NCBI RefSeq assembly: GCF_013426735.1 | Contig: NZ_AP023273.1 | Span: forward strand, 310,001-374,000 | Reading direction: 5' to 3' | Length of the DNA: 64,000 bases | Origin: Agrobacterium vitis | Lineage (GTDB): Bacteria > Pseudomonadota > Alphaproteobacteria > Rhizobiales > Rhizobiaceae | Shown here: positions 7,159-17,434 of the stretch, piece after piece | Layout of the letters: the number at the start of each line of letters is the position of its first letter | Position numbering within the stretch: position 1 is the stretch's first letter | Program-made: the position numbers and the translations under genes | Notes under the pieces: model-generated | Database searches by the model: none | What the model saw: the letters and a program-made list of their open reading frames with translations, nothing else | Told to the model about the DNA's origin: nothing

Positions 7159-9690
7159 CTATCCCTGAATGTCGATTGCAGTGAGTGAAGGCGTCACCAG
7201 CAGGGCGATATCTTTGCCGTCGAGCAGATCTGACACCAGCATCTGTTCACGATTGAACGACCGGCCCGACAGAATATTGTGCAACGGTCCCTGCACGCTC
7301 TCAGGCCAAACAATCCTGGTATCCGCCCAGAACGCCGCAGCAACCCTTGCCGTCTCAGGATCGATCCGGCCAAACACCAATCTTGGCGCGATGGTCAACG
7401 CGATATCATTGCCTTGTACCCGAGCGAAAGCGATGACGTTATCCCGGGCATGACCAGTGACCTCCAACGGCACGTAATCACCGTCAGCGAACAGGCTGGC
7501 ATGGCGGCTGCGAAGGGCAAGCACCTCCCGGATCAGCCTTTGCTTGCGCTGAATGAAAGAGACGGGGCGCTCATTTGCGGGCGCACTCAGCTCGGCTGCC
7601 AGCGCATGATAATCGATGATGCGACGATTGTCCGGATCGACCAGACTGTCGTCTTTGCCCTCGGTTCCCTGATAAATATCCGGCACGCCCGGCGCCGTGA
7701 GCTTGATCAGCGTCTGGGAAAGACTGTTGACCTCGCCCGCCGCCATGAAGGGCCGAAGCGTATCACTGAAATCCGTCAGGAAGCTTCGGTTTTCCGGTGA
7801 CACCAACTGTTCGGCATAGGTCCGAACCGCCTGTTCGAAAGCCTCGTTTGGCTCGGCCCAGTCCGTTCGCACCTTGGCCTCCCGAAGCGCTTTTTCAGTA
7901 TAGGCCAGAAAGCGGTCGGTCAGCGTGGCAGGATCGGTAGCTTCGGTCGGCGCGAGCCAGATCCCCGCCAAAGCCTGGTACAGCATCCACTCCACATTCG
8001 GATCGGGCGCGGGACCGTCTAGTAAAGAGGTGAGATTGCCGCGATGCATCTGGCGCCAGCGGCTCACACCGTCGATCCAGGCATCCGCCCCTTCCGACAG
8101 AGTGTAGAGACGGGCGCGCGCATCCTCGCCACGCTTGGTATCATGGGTCGAGCTTGCAGTGAGACCATGCTTCTGGGTCTGCAAGCGCTCAGCCATAGCG
8201 GCGTGGAAGGCGCTCACACCACCCGGCGGATGGGCTGGTTCACCACCAACCTCGTTTGCGGCAATCAGGCGGTTGTAGCGGTAGAACAGCGTATCTTCCA
8301 ACGCCTTAGCCATGACAGGACCGCTCAACTGCTGGAAACGGGTGCGGAACTCATCTGCCGCCTCCGCCTCGAACCCGCCGAGCAACAGGCGTTCGATAGC
8401 ACCAAGCGCTCCCTCGTCCACGCCCCAGAGCCGAGCCTGCGCAACGACCTGTTCCAGGACGATTTTGTCCTGCGCATCAAGGCCACCGTGATAGCCATAA
8501 GTCCGGTAGACTGGGAAAGCGATCAGCAATTCCTGTATCGCCTTGCGCAACTCGTCTTCGCCGTGGCCGGTGCCAATCGATTGCGACAGCGCCACCAATC
8601 GGGTGACTTCACCCTTGAAATTGCGTTGAACCATCCGGGTCTTGGCATCCCGCAGGCCTTTGACATAGTCCGCAGCGCCTGCGTCGGTGTCGTTATAGGC
8701 CTGCTGAAGACGCTCCAGCCCGTCGCCATCGATGTAGAGCTGCGACAGGGCGGTGATGAACTCATAGCCCGTCGTGCCGGACACCGGCCAGCTCGACGCA
8801 ATCACCTCGCCTGCCCCCAGAATTTTCTCGACAGTGATATAGGTCTGCGGCCCCGCCGCCTCGCGCAGGCGGTCGAGATAACCAGCCGGATCGGCCAACC
8901 CATCGACATGATCGATCCGCAATCCTTGAACCTGCCCTGACCGCACCAGATCGAGGATCAGCTGGTGGCTGTCTTCAAACACCTGCGGTTTTTCCACGCA
9001 GACACCCACCAGGCCGGTGACTTCGAAAAAGCGGCGATAACTCAGGCTTTCGGCGGCCTGTTTCCAATGTTGAAGCTGCCAATGCTGGGCATCGAGTAAA
9101 GCCCTGATTTTTTCAGGCGAGGCGAGCACCTCGGCCAAGGTCGCCCGGTCGGTCTTTTCAGAGACAAGCATCTGCTCAATGCTTTCGTCACTCAAGGGAA
9201 TATGCGTTTCGAAATAGGCAAGACTAAACCGGTCAGCGTTATCATCCCGTATGATCGTCAGCTCACCATCGCCAAGCGCATCCTCAAGGGTCTTGCCAAG
9301 CACCGGTAACGTCAGCTTCCGGCTCCAGTCAATATCGAAATGCCCGGCATAGGCGCTACGGCTGCCATTGCGCAGCACGTCGTACCACCAGGCGTTTTCA
9401 ACCGAAGCCGCCATATGGTTGGGAACGATATCGAGGATCAGACCGATATCCGCCTTTGCAAGCGCCGCGCACATCCGATCGAAACCGGCTTTCCCGCCAA
9501 TGACCGGTTCGATCTCGTTGGCGTCCACCACATCATAGCCGTGGGTGGAGCCCGTGATGGCCGTGAAGATCGGGGATGCATAGAGATGGCTGATGCTCAT
9601 CGATTTCAAATGGGGAATCAGATCGATAGCATGATCGAATGTAATGCCGTTTCGAAATTGCAGGCGGTAGGTCGCTGTTGGGATGGTCAT
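7159..9690 (-). CDS. treY: Malto-oligosyltrehalose synthase (TreY)
   Basis: An 843-residue GH13 enzyme that isomerises the reducing-end glucose of a malto-oligosaccharide to an alpha,alpha-1,1 link; TreZ then releases trehalose. The N-terminus TATYRLQFRNGITFDHAIDL and SHLYASPIFTAITGSTHGYD are hallmarks of TreY. The nucleophile region is GLRIDHVDGLADP and the acid/base region is YITVEKILG. I chose ATG 9690, preceded by AAGAGGG, over an in-frame start at 9744. It is divergent from treZ with 188 bases between them; many genomes instead place treY and treZ in one operon with a debranching enzyme, which is not seen here. Confidence 0.95.
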   Translation of the reverse strand: MTIPTATYRLQFRNGITFDHAIDLIPHLKSMSISHLYASPIFTAITGSTHGYDVVDANEIEPVIGGKAGFDRMCAALAKADIGLILDIVPNHMAASVENAWWYDVLRNGSRSAYAGHFDIDWSRKLTLPVLGKTLEDALGDGELTIIRDDNADRFSLAYFETHIPLSDESIEQMLVSEKTDRATLAEVLASPEKIRALLDAQHWQLQHWKQAAESLSYRRFFEVTGLVGVCVEKPQVFEDSHQLILDLVRSGQVQGLRIDHVDGLADPAGYLDRLREAAGPQTYITVEKILGAGEVIASSWPVSGTTGYEFITALSQLYIDGDGLERLQQAYNDTDAGAADYVKGLRDAKTRMVQRNFKGEVTRLVALSQSIGTGHGEDELRKAIQELLIAFPVYRTYGYHGGLDAQDKIVLEQVVAQARLWGVDEGALGAIERLLLGGFEAEAADEFRTRFQQLSGPVMAKALEDTLFYRYNRLIAANEVGGEPAHPPGGVSAFHAAMAERLQTQKHGLTASSTHDTKRGEDARARLYTLSEGADAWIDGVSRWRQMHRGNLTSLLDGPAPDPNVEWMLYQALAGIWLAPTEATDPATLTDRFLAYTEKALREAKVRTDWAEPNEAFEQAVRTYAEQLVSPENRSFLTDFSDTLRPFMAAGEVNSLSQTLIKLTAPGVPDIYQGTEGKDDSLVDPDNRRIIDYHALAAELSAPANERPVSFIQRKQRLIREVLALRSRHASLFADGDYVPLEVTGHARDNVIAFARVQGNDIALTIAPRLVFGRIDPETARVAAAFWADTRIVWPESVQGPLHNILSGRSFNREQMLVSDLLDGKDIALLVTPSLTAIDIQG

Positions 9691-9878
9691 GCTGCCCTCT
9701 TGATGGTGTTTGGCAGTAACACGGCTGGCCGCCATCGGTTCCACGCACTACCGACCAATAATGGCGGGGGAATTCCGATAAAGGCAGCATCCAATACCGG
9801 GAAGACGGAACACCGGAGCACTTTGGAAGTTAACGCCTCGGTTTGCCCGATCACGGATCGATATGCGCAGGAGACACG

Positions 9879-11642
9879 ATGCAGGACATGACATTTGGCC
9901 CGGTTCTTTCCGACAACGGCACGATCTTCAGCCTTTGGGCGCCGCTTCAGGAAAAGGTTCTGCTGAAGATCGAGGAACAGGAGCCTTGTCCCATGACAGC
10001 CGGTGAAAATGGGTGGCACAGCGCCGAAGTGTCTGGGGTCGGGGCCGGATGCCGTTATAATTTCATCCTGGCAGATGGTCTTGCCGTTCCTGACCCCGCC
10101 TCACGATTCCAGCCCGACGATGTGCATGGGCCAAGCGAGGTCATCGACCCCACCTATGCCTGGCAGCAGACCCAATGGCAGGGACTACCCTGGGAAGAGA
10201 TCGTCATCTATGAATTGCACGTTGGAAGTTTTACGCCCGCCGGGACGTTTACAGCGATCATCGAACGTCTGGACCACCTGAAAAACCTCGGCGTGACCGC
10301 GCTGCAACTCATGCCAATCAGCGACTTTCCAGGATGCTGGAACTGGGGCTATGACGGCGTATTGCCCTATGCGCCCGATAGCAGCTATGGCCGTCCTGAG
10401 GATCTGAAGCGGCTGGTGGACGAAGCCCATGCACGCGGCATCTGCATCTTTCTCGATGTGGTCTATAATCACTTCGGTCCTGATGGTAATTATCTGCCCG
10501 CCTATGCGCCAATCTTTACCGACAAGCACATCACGCCCTGGGGACCGGGTGTCAATTACGATGGCGACCAGTCGGAAGCCGTGCGTGAATTCGTCGTGCG
10601 CAATGCCATGTACTGGGTGGACGAGTTTCGGGTTGACGGACTGCGCTTCGACGCGGTTCACGCCATAGAAGACGAGCGCAAGCCCCATATCCTGCATGAT
10701 ATCGCCAGGCGGACACGCGCTTGCGCACCCGGACGCGCCGTGCATCTGATCGTCGAGAATGAAGACAACAATGTAGCCCTGCTCGAACGTAATGAAAATG
10801 GTGCGCCCATCCATTTCACCGCGCAGTGGAATGACGACATTCACCATGTCCTGCACATCACGGCCACCGGTGAAAATTTTGGCTATTATCAGGATTACGC
10901 AGACGACACCTCTAAGCTCGGTCGGGCGCTGGCAGAGGGCTTTGTCTACCAAGGCGAGCACATGCCCTATAGCGGGAAGGAAAGGGGCATGCCGAGCACC
11001 CACTTGCCACCGACCGCATTCATTTCCTTTATCCAGAACCATGACCAGATCGGCAATCGCGCCATGGGCGACAGGATGGCCGCATCGCAACCATCAGAGG
11101 CGTTGAAAGCACTGGCGGCGGTTTATCTGCTGGCCCCGCAGATCCCCATGCTGTTCATGGGAGAGGAATGGGGCGCCAAGACCCCGTTTCCGTTCTTTTG
11201 CGATTTCAACGAAGAGCTGAATGAAGCGGTAAGGCAGGGACGGCGCAAGGAATTGTCAAGGTTGCCCGGCTTCGATGCCGATGATGCATCCGACCCAACA
11301 GCACAGACAACATTCAACAGCGCCAAACTGTCATGGGAGCCAGACCAGCAAGACGCAGATATTTTGAAATTTTACCGCGAATTGCTGGCGTTGCGTAAAC
11401 AGAAAATCACTCCTCTGCTTCGTGATACGTACGGCCATGTCGCCAGCCATAGCAGTCAGGGACCCGTGACAACTGTGCGCTGGACGTTCCGTGAACAGAA
11501 ATTGACACTCACCGCCAATCTGTCTGCCGAGACTGTTAAAACCCCTGTAGTGGCAAGCGGCGAATGCTTCTTCACCTTCGGCCCCCAGCCAGACAACCAG
11601 CTCGGTCCCTGGACCGTTGCTTGGCATATCGAGCCTCGCTGA
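9879..11642 (+). CDS. treZ: Malto-oligosyltrehalose trehalohydrolase (TreZ)
   Basis: A 587-residue GH13 enzyme that cuts trehalose from maltooligosyl-trehalose made by TreY. The N-terminal ~90 residues form a CBM48-like domain (GTIFSLWAPLQEKVLLKIEE). The catalytic domain shows LDVVYNHFGPDG, the nucleophile in DGLRFDAVHAI, the acid/base in LIVENEDNN, and FIQNHDQIGNR. ATG 9879 has AGGAGA just upstream; an in-frame start at 9843 is less likely. Together with treY it gives cytoplasmic trehalose from glycogen-type glucans, usually an osmoprotectant. Confidence 0.95.
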   Translation: MQDMTFGPVLSDNGTIFSLWAPLQEKVLLKIEEQEPCPMTAGENGWHSAEVSGVGAGCRYNFILADGLAVPDPASRFQPDDVHGPSEVIDPTYAWQQTQWQGLPWEEIVIYELHVGSFTPAGTFTAIIERLDHLKNLGVTALQLMPISDFPGCWNWGYDGVLPYAPDSSYGRPEDLKRLVDEAHARGICIFLDVVYNHFGPDGNYLPAYAPIFTDKHITPWGPGVNYDGDQSEAVREFVVRNAMYWVDEFRVDGLRFDAVHAIEDERKPHILHDIARRTRACAPGRAVHLIVENEDNNVALLERNENGAPIHFTAQWNDDIHHVLHITATGENFGYYQDYADDTSKLGRALAEGFVYQGEHMPYSGKERGMPSTHLPPTAFISFIQNHDQIGNRAMGDRMAASQPSEALKALAAVYLLAPQIPMLFMGEEWGAKTPFPFFCDFNEELNEAVRQGRRKELSRLPGFDADDASDPTAQTTFNSAKLSWEPDQQDADILKFYRELLALRKQKITPLLRDTYGHVASHSSQGPVTTVRWTFREQKLTLTANLSAETVKTPVVASGECFFTFGPQPDNQLGPWTVAWHIEPR

Positions 11643-11672
11643 GGCAAAGCGTGTCTATGCCTATCTGGACTA

Positions 11673-11703
11673 CAGCGCCGGGAAAAATATGGACCCGGCG
11701 CTG
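11673..11703 (+). terminator. Hairpin after treZ
   Basis: Perfect 10-bp arms CAGCGCCGGG (11673-11682) and CCCGGCGCTG (11694-11703) with an A-rich loop start 30 bases after the treZ stop. There is no T-run, so termination is likely but not canonical. Confidence 0.55.
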
Positions 11704-12050
11704 CATCTCAAGAAACCACCTCTCCTGATCGCATAAATATCTCCTTTACGAAGGTATCGAGTACAGAAAGAGTCTGTGCTGACGTCACTTTTCTGCACAA
11801 TGATATAAGTCCGCAATCTATATTACATGGCGCGGACAGAAGGATTGTTACAGTCACCTCTCTCACCAGCTTCCCACTCCACATGAATTTAACGCATCGA
11901 CGCGGCAGAACCGAATCTGGCCACCTCCAATTCAGGTCGAATGAAGACGAGGCCGGACGTGAAATGGTGCAGTTCCTTTCGCGCTTGAAACACCCAAACA
12001 GAGTGAATCAACATCAATTGATCTTTTGCAAATCATATTGCCTAAGTATG

Positions 12051-12067
12051 AACTAACTGGTACAAAC
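12051..12067 (+). promoter_or_regulatory. Weak candidate TetR site upstream of the quinate-type importer
   Basis: AACTAACTGGTACAAAC here resembles AACCAAGCAGTACATAA at 17400-17416 (11 of 17 identical), which lies between the TetR gene and quiC. Sharing at both promoters of one pathway suggests a common operator. The similarity is modest. Confidence 0.25.
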
Positions 12068-12206
12068 ATATTAACGACGGAGGTTGGGCGCGAGGAGAGA
12101 GCGCCACGACCCGCGGAAAATAAAGGGAACGTGCCCGCCTTATCGGCTTGCATGGGGAGCTTTAAAGCCTTGTCAGTCAGGGCTTAGACAATGCCTGGGA
12201 GGGAAA

Positions 12207-12875
12207 ATGGGTTACACTCTCGACTTTTCGGTTGTGATCGAGCGTTTGCCGGAATTGATCCTGGCATGCCTCGCAACCATTGGTCTTGCCATCGCAGGCA
12301 TGTCCATTGCCACCATCATTGGCATTTTCGGGGTTGTTGCGCGCCGGTCACCCTCGCGTATCCTCAGGGGCGCCACGATCGGTTTTGTCGAACTGATCCG
12401 AAATACGCCCTTCCTCGTCCAGATCTTCTTCATCTTCTTCGCCCTTCCGCAAATCGGCGTCCGGCTCAACCCGACCGTCACGGCAATTGTCGCTCTCGGC
12501 CTGAACGGCGGGGCCTATGCCATTGAGATCATTCGCGGCGGTGTGGACTCCATTGGCAAGGGGCAAGTGGAGGCGGGTCTTGCGCTCGGCCTGCACCGGG
12601 CGCAAATCCTGCGCCACATCATTCTCAAGCCAGCTTTACGCGCCGTCTACCCTTCGCTCACCAGCCAGTTCGTCATGCTGACGCTGACAACCTCGGTCTG
12701 TACGTCAATTGCAGCTTACGAATTAACGTCCGTTGCCCAGAAAATCGAAGCGGATACGTTCCGGTCCTTCGAGGTCTATTTCTCGATCACCCTGCTTTAC
12801 CTGGTGATTTCCTCGCTGATGATGGGGGCTTTTGCGCTCATTTCCCGCATTTTCTTCAGTTACCCGGTAAAGTGA
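12207..12875 (+). CDS. Polar-amino-acid-type ABC transporter permease (HisM/GlnP family)
   Basis: A 222-residue inner-membrane permease. FVELIRNTPFLVQIFFIFFALP is the typical N-terminal family motif and VEAGLALGLHRAQILRHIIL is the EAA loop that contacts the ATPase. I chose ATG 12207, preceded by GGGAGGGAAA; the frame is open further upstream but without features. It is the first gene of a four-gene importer (two permeases, binding protein, ATPase) that runs straight into aroE-aroQ, so the cargo is probably quinate or shikimate rather than an amino acid; that is inferred from context. Confidence 0.9.
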   Translation: MGYTLDFSVVIERLPELILACLATIGLAIAGMSIATIIGIFGVVARRSPSRILRGATIGFVELIRNTPFLVQIFFIFFALPQIGVRLNPTVTAIVALGLNGGAYAIEIIRGGVDSIGKGQVEAGLALGLHRAQILRHIILKPALRAVYPSLTSQFVMLTLTTSVCTSIAAYELTSVAQKIEADTFRSFEVYFSITLLYLVISSLMMGAFALISRIFFSYPVK

Positions 12876-12885
12876 GGCAAAGACG

Positions 12886-13536
12886 ATGGCTTCTATCGGA
12901 CCCAATGAACTGTTCTTCCTGCTGCAAGGTTTGAAATGGACGCTGGCATTGACCGCCATCGGCTTTGTCGGCGGCGGATTCTTCGGTCTTTGCGTCGCTT
13001 TGGCCCGGGTGGCCGAGAACGCAGCTCTGCGCAAGGCGACCGCTGGCTATATCGCTGTCTTCCAAGGCACGCCGCTGCTGATGCAACTCTTCGTCGTCTA
13101 TTACGGCGTTGCGTTGCTCGGTCTGGACGTGGATGCCTGGATCGCCGTCGCCATTGCCTTCACGCTGCATGCCAGCGCCTTCCTGGGCGATATCTGGCGC
13201 GGCGGCATTCAGGCGGTTCCCAAGGGACAGACGGAAGCCGCCAAGGCGCTCGGCCTGCATTACGGATCGATCATGAAGGACGTGGTGCTGCCGCAGGCTT
13301 TCAAAGTCTCCCTGCCCGCCACCATCGGGTTTCTGGTACAATTGATCAAAGGGACTTCGCTCGCCGCCATTGTCGGCTTCGTGGAACTGTCGCGGGCGGG
13401 GCAGATCGTCTCCAACCAGACATTCCGGCCGCTGACGGTCTTTGCCATCGTCGGCATCATCTATTTCCTGATTTGCTGGCCGCTTTCACTCTGGGGCGCC
13501 AGAAAAGAGAAACGGCTGCAAGCCGCCGCCCGGTAA
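12886..13536 (+). CDS. Polar-amino-acid-type ABC transporter permease, second subunit
   Basis: A 216-residue permease of the same family. Motifs are YIAVFQGTPLLMQLFVVYYG near the N-terminus and TEAAKALGLHYGSIMKDVVL as the EAA loop. It starts 10 bases after the first permease and would form a heterodimeric membrane channel with it. It is followed by a 128-base A-rich leader before the binding-protein gene. Confidence 0.92.
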   Translation: MASIGPNELFFLLQGLKWTLALTAIGFVGGGFFGLCVALARVAENAALRKATAGYIAVFQGTPLLMQLFVVYYGVALLGLDVDAWIAVAIAFTLHASAFLGDIWRGGIQAVPKGQTEAAKALGLHYGSIMKDVVLPQAFKVSLPATIGFLVQLIKGTSLAAIVGFVELSRAGQIVSNQTFRPLTVFAIVGIIYFLICWPLSLWGARKEKRLQAAAR

Positions 13537-13664
13537 GATTTACCAGACGACGTGTAGAAACCGGCTTTCCTCAATACAAAATCGAAAACAAGGAAAGCAC
13601 AACAAAAGACGACATCAAGTTTGGTGCCAAGCACCACTCTCATCAGCTTTGTAAGGAGGAGCAA

Positions 13665-14507
13665 ATGATGAAATCCACGACAACGACAATCAAGCGCCGC
13701 ACAGCGCTCGCCCTCATCGCGGCAGCGGCGGCCATGCCGCTCGTCGCCCCCGCCACGGCCTTCGCCGGGACGCTGGAACAGGCCAAGGCCAAAGGCAAAG
13801 TGGTGATCGGCATTCAGGGCGACAATTCGCCTTGGGGCTTTGTCAATTCCAGCGGCGTGCAGGACGGTCTGGATGCCGATATCGGCAAGGCCTATGCAGA
13901 CTATCTCGGCGTCAAGGCCGAATTCGTGCCGCTGGCCGTGGCAAACCGCATTCCAGCCCTGATGACCGGCAAGGTCGATATCCTGTTTGCAACAATGGGT
14001 ATGACTGCCGACCGCGCCAAGACCATCCAGTTCTCCAAGCCCTATGCTGGCAACGTGCTGTCGGTCTACGGTCCGAAGGACAAGAAGATCGGAAGCTATG
14101 ACGATCTGACCGGCGTTTCCGTCGGCGTGCCGAAATCCAGTGCCATGGATACCGCCATCACCGCTGGCGCAGGCAGCAAGGCCAGCATCCTGCGTTTCGA
14201 TGATGACGCAGCAAACATCCAGGCTCTGGTTTCAGGTCAGGTCGAGGCTGTTGGTGGCAACCAGTTCTATGGCGATCGGCTGAACGCTGCCGCTGCGGGC
14301 AAGTATGAAACGAAGTTCGACCTCGTCACGCTCTATAACGGCGCGGGCATGCGTCCGGGCGAGAAGGACTGGAACGAAAGCATCAACAGCTTCATCGACA
14401 AGATCAAGGCCGATGGCCAACTGGCAAAGATCTACGCCAAGTGGATGAAGCGCGATGTTCCGGCATTCCCGGATTCGCTTCCGGACATCCCGTTCACCGC
14501 GAAGTGA
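13665..14507 (+). CDS. ABC transporter solute-binding protein (SBP_bac_3 family)
   Basis: A 280-residue periplasmic protein with a signal peptide ([19 protein letters not shown], cleavage near TAFA-GTLE, residue ~35). [15 protein letters not shown] and [19 protein letters not shown] are typical of family-3 binding proteins. ATG 13665 has an ideal AAGGAGG ribosome site; the open frame upstream of it only shadows the preceding permease. The ligand is probably quinate, shikimate or a related hydroaromatic acid, given the downstream enzymes. Classic family-3 ligands are polar amino acids, so this needs a binding test. Confidence 0.9.
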   Translation: MMKSTTTTIKRRTALALIAAAAAMPLVAPATAFAGTLEQAKAKGKVVIGIQGDNSPWGFVNSSGVQDGLDADIGKAYADYLGVKAEFVPLAVANRIPALMTGKVDILFATMGMTADRAKTIQFSKPYAGNVLSVYGPKDKKIGSYDDLTGVSVGVPKSSAMDTAITAGAGSKASILRFDDDAANIQALVSGQVEAVGGNQFYGDRLNAAAAGKYETKFDLVTLYNGAGMRPGEKDWNESINSFIDKIKADGQLAKIYAKWMKRDVPAFPDSLPDIPFTAK

Positions 14508-14520
14508 TGGAGAGGCTTCC

Positions 14521-15279
14521 ATGCAACAATCCACCGCACAGGTTCCACTGATCGCACTTGAAGGCGTTGGAAAGTGGTATGGAGCCTACCACGCGCTGAA
14601 AGACATCAACCTGACAGTCCGCAAAGGCGAAAAAATCGTCCTTTGCGGGCCGTCCGGCTCCGGAAAATCGACATTGATCCGCTGCATAAACCATCTGGAG
14701 GAAATCCAGGAGGGCAAGATCACCGTCGAAGGCACCACGCTCACCAGCGCGAGCCGCACCATCGACGCAGTACGCCGCGAGGTTGGCATGGTGTTCCAGA
14801 GCTTCAACCTGTTTCCGCATATGACGATCCTGGAAAACTGCACCCTTGCCCCAATGCGGGTGAAGGGGCTTCAGAAGCCACAGGCCGAAGAGGTCGCCCG
14901 CAAATATCTGGATCGCGTTCACATTCTGGATCAGGCCGACAAATATCCCGCCCAGCTTTCCGGCGGTCAGCAGCAACGCGTCGCTATTGCGCGCGCACTT
15001 TGCATGGAACCGAAGGCGATGCTGTTCGATGAACCCACCTCGGCTCTTGACCCTGAAATGGTCAAGGAAGTGCTGGATACGATGATCGGTCTTGCCCGCG
15101 ACGGTATGACGATGATCTGCGTCACCCATGAAATGGGCTTTGCCCGTCAGGTTGCAGATCGCGTTGTTTTCATGGCCTCCGCGCAGATCATCGAGGAAGG
15201 ACCACCGGAAGAGTTCTTCCGCAATCCGCAGCATCAGCGCACCCGCACCTTCCTGGGCGAAATTCTCGCCCATCACTGA
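14521..15279 (+). CDS. Polar-amino-acid-type ABC transporter ATP-binding protein
   Basis: A 252-residue ATPase. Walker A is GPSGSGKST, the signature is [15 protein letters not shown], Walker B is [14 protein letters not shown] and the switch is VTHEMGFAR, a canonical GlnQ/HisP pattern. The ATG at 14521 follows GGAGAGG and lies 13 bases after the binding-protein stop. It energises the importer formed by the three preceding genes. The next gene in the same direction is the AroE-family dehydrogenase, 71 bases later. Confidence 0.93.
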   Translation: MQQSTAQVPLIALEGVGKWYGAYHALKDINLTVRKGEKIVLCGPSGSGKSTLIRCINHLEEIQEGKITVEGTTLTSASRTIDAVRREVGMVFQSFNLFPHMTILENCTLAPMRVKGLQKPQAEEVARKYLDRVHILDQADKYPAQLSGGQQQRVAIARALCMEPKAMLFDEPTSALDPEMVKEVLDTMIGLARDGMTMICVTHEMGFARQVADRVVFMASAQIIEEGPPEEFFRNPQHQRTRTFLGEILAHH

Positions 15280-15350
15280 GCGGGACTGCCGCAGAGATAA
15301 CGTAACAGGCAGGTAAGAGCTTTCACCAGACCGCCCAAGTGGACGCAATC

Positions 15351-16220
15351 ATGACAGAAAAACCCATTCTTCACGTCGGCCTGATCGGCACCGATATCCA
15401 GCTCTCCAAATCCCCTGCCATGCATATGCGCGAAGGAGCGGCCCATGGGCTGGATTATCGCTACGAATTGATCGACATTCATGTGCGCAACCTGCCGGAA
15501 AGCGCACTGCCTGACCTGCTGGACGAGTGCCAGACACGCGGATTTGCTGGCACCAATATCACCCATCCCTTCAAACAGGCGGTCATTCCCTTTCTCGATG
15601 ATCTCTCGGAAGATGCCCGGATGCTGGGCGCCGTGAATACGGTGGTCTTTCGAGATGGCAAGCGGATCGGCCATAATACCGACTGGTCAGGCTTCTACGA
15701 AAGCTTCCGGCGCGGCCTGCCGAATGCAGCGCTGAAGCGCGCCTTGCTGATCGGAGCAGGCGGTGCAGGCGTGGCCGTTGCCCATGCCGCGCTGAAATTG
15801 GGGATCGAACAGTTGGACATTTTCGACCAGGACCGGACAAGAGCCGAAGGGCTGGCAGCGGCACTCAATGACAGATTCAACGCGGGACGCGCCAATGCTG
15901 TCACCGATCCAAGCCAGTCCTTAGCCGAGGCCGATGGCCTTATTCATGCCACCCCGGTCGGCATGCCGGCTCATCCGGGACTGCCGGTCGCCGCGGATCT
16001 GATCGAGCCGCGCCATTGGGTTGCCGACATCGTCTATATGCCACTCGTCACCGAACTGATCGCAACGGCGCGCGACAAGGGCTGCCAAACACTGCCCGGC
16101 GGCGGGATGGCCGTGTTTCAGGCAGTCGGCGCTTTCCGTCTGTTCTGCGGCTACGAGCCAGATGCCGAGCGGATGAGCGCCCATTTCACTGAACTTTGTG
16201 TTTCGGAGGCAGCCGCATGA
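15351..16220 (+). CDS. aroE: Shikimate/quinate dehydrogenase (AroE family)
   Basis: A 289-residue NAD(P)-dependent dehydrogenase. The substrate-binding part shows [10 protein letters not shown] and [15 protein letters not shown], with the catalytic lysine of the N-x-T-x-P-x-K motif, and HNTDWSGF. The nucleotide fold begins [16 protein letters not shown] near residue 132. It would oxidise quinate to 3-dehydroquinate or shikimate to 3-dehydroshikimate. Placement between a transporter and aroQ/quiC points to a catabolic paralogue rather than the biosynthetic AroE. Its stop overlaps the aroQ start (ATGA). An in-frame GTG at 15339 is an alternative start. Quinate versus shikimate preference is not resolved. 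Confidence 0.88.
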   Translation: MTEKPILHVGLIGTDIQLSKSPAMHMREGAAHGLDYRYELIDIHVRNLPESALPDLLDECQTRGFAGTNITHPFKQAVIPFLDDLSEDARMLGAVNTVVFRDGKRIGHNTDWSGFYESFRRGLPNAALKRALLIGAGGAGVAVAHAALKLGIEQLDIFDQDRTRAEGLAAALNDRFNAGRANAVTDPSQSLAEADGLIHATPVGMPAHPGLPVAADLIEPRHWVADIVYMPLVTELIATARDKGCQTLPGGGMAVFQAVGAFRLFCGYEPDAERMSAHFTELCVSEAAA

Positions 16221-16660
16221 GCCTGTTTTTCATCCTGAACGGTCCAAACCTCAACCTTCTCGGCCAACGTCAGCCTGAGATTTACGGTCGCGAAACCCTT
16301 GTCGATGTCGAGGACAATTGCCGCGCGATTGCCGAGGCGGCAGGACATTCGATCTTTTTCGCGCAGAGCAACCGGGAATACGAGATCATCGACTGGGTCC
16401 ACGAGGCACGCGGCAAGGCGGCTGGAATCGTCATCAATCCCGGTGCCTTCACCCATACGTCGGTGGCGATCCTCGATGCCCTCAACACCTTTGAGGCACC
16501 GGTCATCGAAGTGCATATTTCCAACATCCACAAGCGGGAGGTGTTCCGGCATCACTCCTACGTTTCAACACGGGCGGAGGGCGTCATCGCGGGACTGGGC
16601 ATCGAGGGCTATGAAATGGCATTGCGCCATCTTATCAGCCGCGTTGCTCGATCGGGCTGA
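16217..16660 (+). CDS. aroQ: Type II 3-dehydroquinate dehydratase
   Basis: A 147-residue type II dehydroquinase that interconverts 3-dehydroquinate and 3-dehydroshikimate. [19 protein letters not shown] contains the catalytic tyrosine loop, [17 protein letters not shown] the substrate site, and [18 protein letters not shown] the catalytic histidine. Length is standard. Start ATG 16217 overlaps the aroE stop, showing translational coupling. The last 26 bases overlap the convergent TetR gene. Here it would act in hydroaromatic catabolism, feeding QuiC. Confidence 0.95.
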   Translation: MSLFFILNGPNLNLLGQRQPEIYGRETLVDVEDNCRAIAEAAGHSIFFAQSNREYEIIDWVHEARGKAAGIVINPGAFTHTSVAILDALNTFEAPVIEVHISNIHKREVFRHHSYVSTRAEGVIAGLGIEGYEMALRHLISRVARSG

Positions 16661-17360
16661 TATGCTCGGCACGCAGCACATAGCGCAGCACCATGTCGGC
16701 CACGTGGCGCGACAAGGTCTCCTGGCCGTCCGCCGTGAACAGCGCATTGCCGAAAATGACGGAAAAGCTGGCCGCGTTCGACACATTGAAAAACGACAGC
16801 GCGCTGATCTGCCAGTGCAATTCAAGCGGGTCGATGCCCTGCCGGAACAGTCCCTGCTCCTGTCCGCGCCGCAAAACGCCGTGCAGGGCCTCGATTGCCG
16901 GTTGGTTGAGACCCCTGATCGTCTCGGACAATTGCATATGGCGACCGTGATGAATATTCTCGATGATCACCATACGGATGAAGGCAGGGTTGCGGCGGTG
17001 ATGGTCGAAGGTAAACCGACAGAGCTTGTCGAGGGCGGCGATGGGATCGAGCCCTTCCAGCTCCAGGTCCATTTCTCCGCCGCGCACTTTGCCATAGGCT
17101 TCCTCCAGAACGCGCTGGTAAAGCCCTTCCTTGTCTCCGAAATAATAGTAGATCATCCGCTTGGACGTGCGGGTTCTGGCGGCAATCTCATCAATCCGCG
17201 CACCCGACAGGCCGTTTTGCGAAAACTCGTCCATCGCCACCGACAGAATGTCGCGGCGAACGCCTTCGGGATCCCGTTTGGCCGGGTCCCGTTTGCCAGA
17301 CTCCCCTTTGGCCGGGCGAGCCTCTTTACCGTCTTGCGTGGTTGCGTCCCGTTTCATCAT
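16635..17360 (-). CDS. TetR-family transcriptional regulator of the quinate unit
   Basis: A 241-residue TetR-type repressor. A charged N-terminal tail (~30 residues, [19 protein letters not shown]) precedes the helix-turn-helix DNA-binding domain ([40 protein letters not shown]). The C-terminal ligand domain is typical of the TetR_C subset seen next to aromatic-acid genes. It is divergent from quiC with 74 bases between them and converges with aroQ. It probably controls quiC and perhaps the importer operon, with an acid such as quinate or protocatechuate as inducer; this is inferred. Confidence 0.88.
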   Translation of the reverse strand: MMKRDATTQDGKEARPAKGESGKRDPAKRDPEGVRRDILSVAMDEFSQNGLSGARIDEIAARTRTSKRMIYYYFGDKEGLYQRVLEEAYGKVRGGEMDLELEGLDPIAALDKLCRFTFDHHRRNPAFIRMVIIENIHHGRHMQLSETIRGLNQPAIEALHGVLRRGQEQGLFRQGIDPLELHWQISALSFFNVSNAASFSVIFGNALFTADGQETLSRHVADMVLRYVLRAEHISPIEQRG

Positions 17361-17399
17361 CCATCCGCCGCCAGGCCGCAGCGCCAGGCTCTACTTCTT

Positions 17400-17416
17400 A
17401 ACCAAGCAGTACATAA
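17400..17416 (+). promoter_or_regulatory. Candidate TetR site between the regulator gene and quiC
   Basis: AACCAAGCAGTACATAA lies in the 74-base divergent spacer, directly before the quiC ribosome site. It partly matches 12051-12067 before the importer operon. The location is right for an operator but the motif evidence is weak. Confidence 0.3.
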
Positions 17417-17434
17417 AGCCGGAAAGGAAGCAAT

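Larger units (their letters stand above)
11643..12206. other. Intergenic region between treZ and the ABC importer operon
   Basis: These 564 bases hold a treZ-proximal hairpin (11673-11703) and then AT-richer sequence leading to the ABC importer genes. A short minus-strand open frame (11932-12153) has no family features and is not called. A TetR-site candidate lies at 12051-12067. No small RNA could be supported. Confidence 0.6.

Noticed and set aside
11932..12153. Small minus-strand frame before the importer operon
   Set aside because: No ribosome site, no recognisable motif, and it covers the promoter region.
12936..13664. N-terminal extension of the solute-binding protein to 523 residues
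   Set aside because: It overlaps the second permease in another frame; the AAGGAGG site and signal peptide set the start at 13665.
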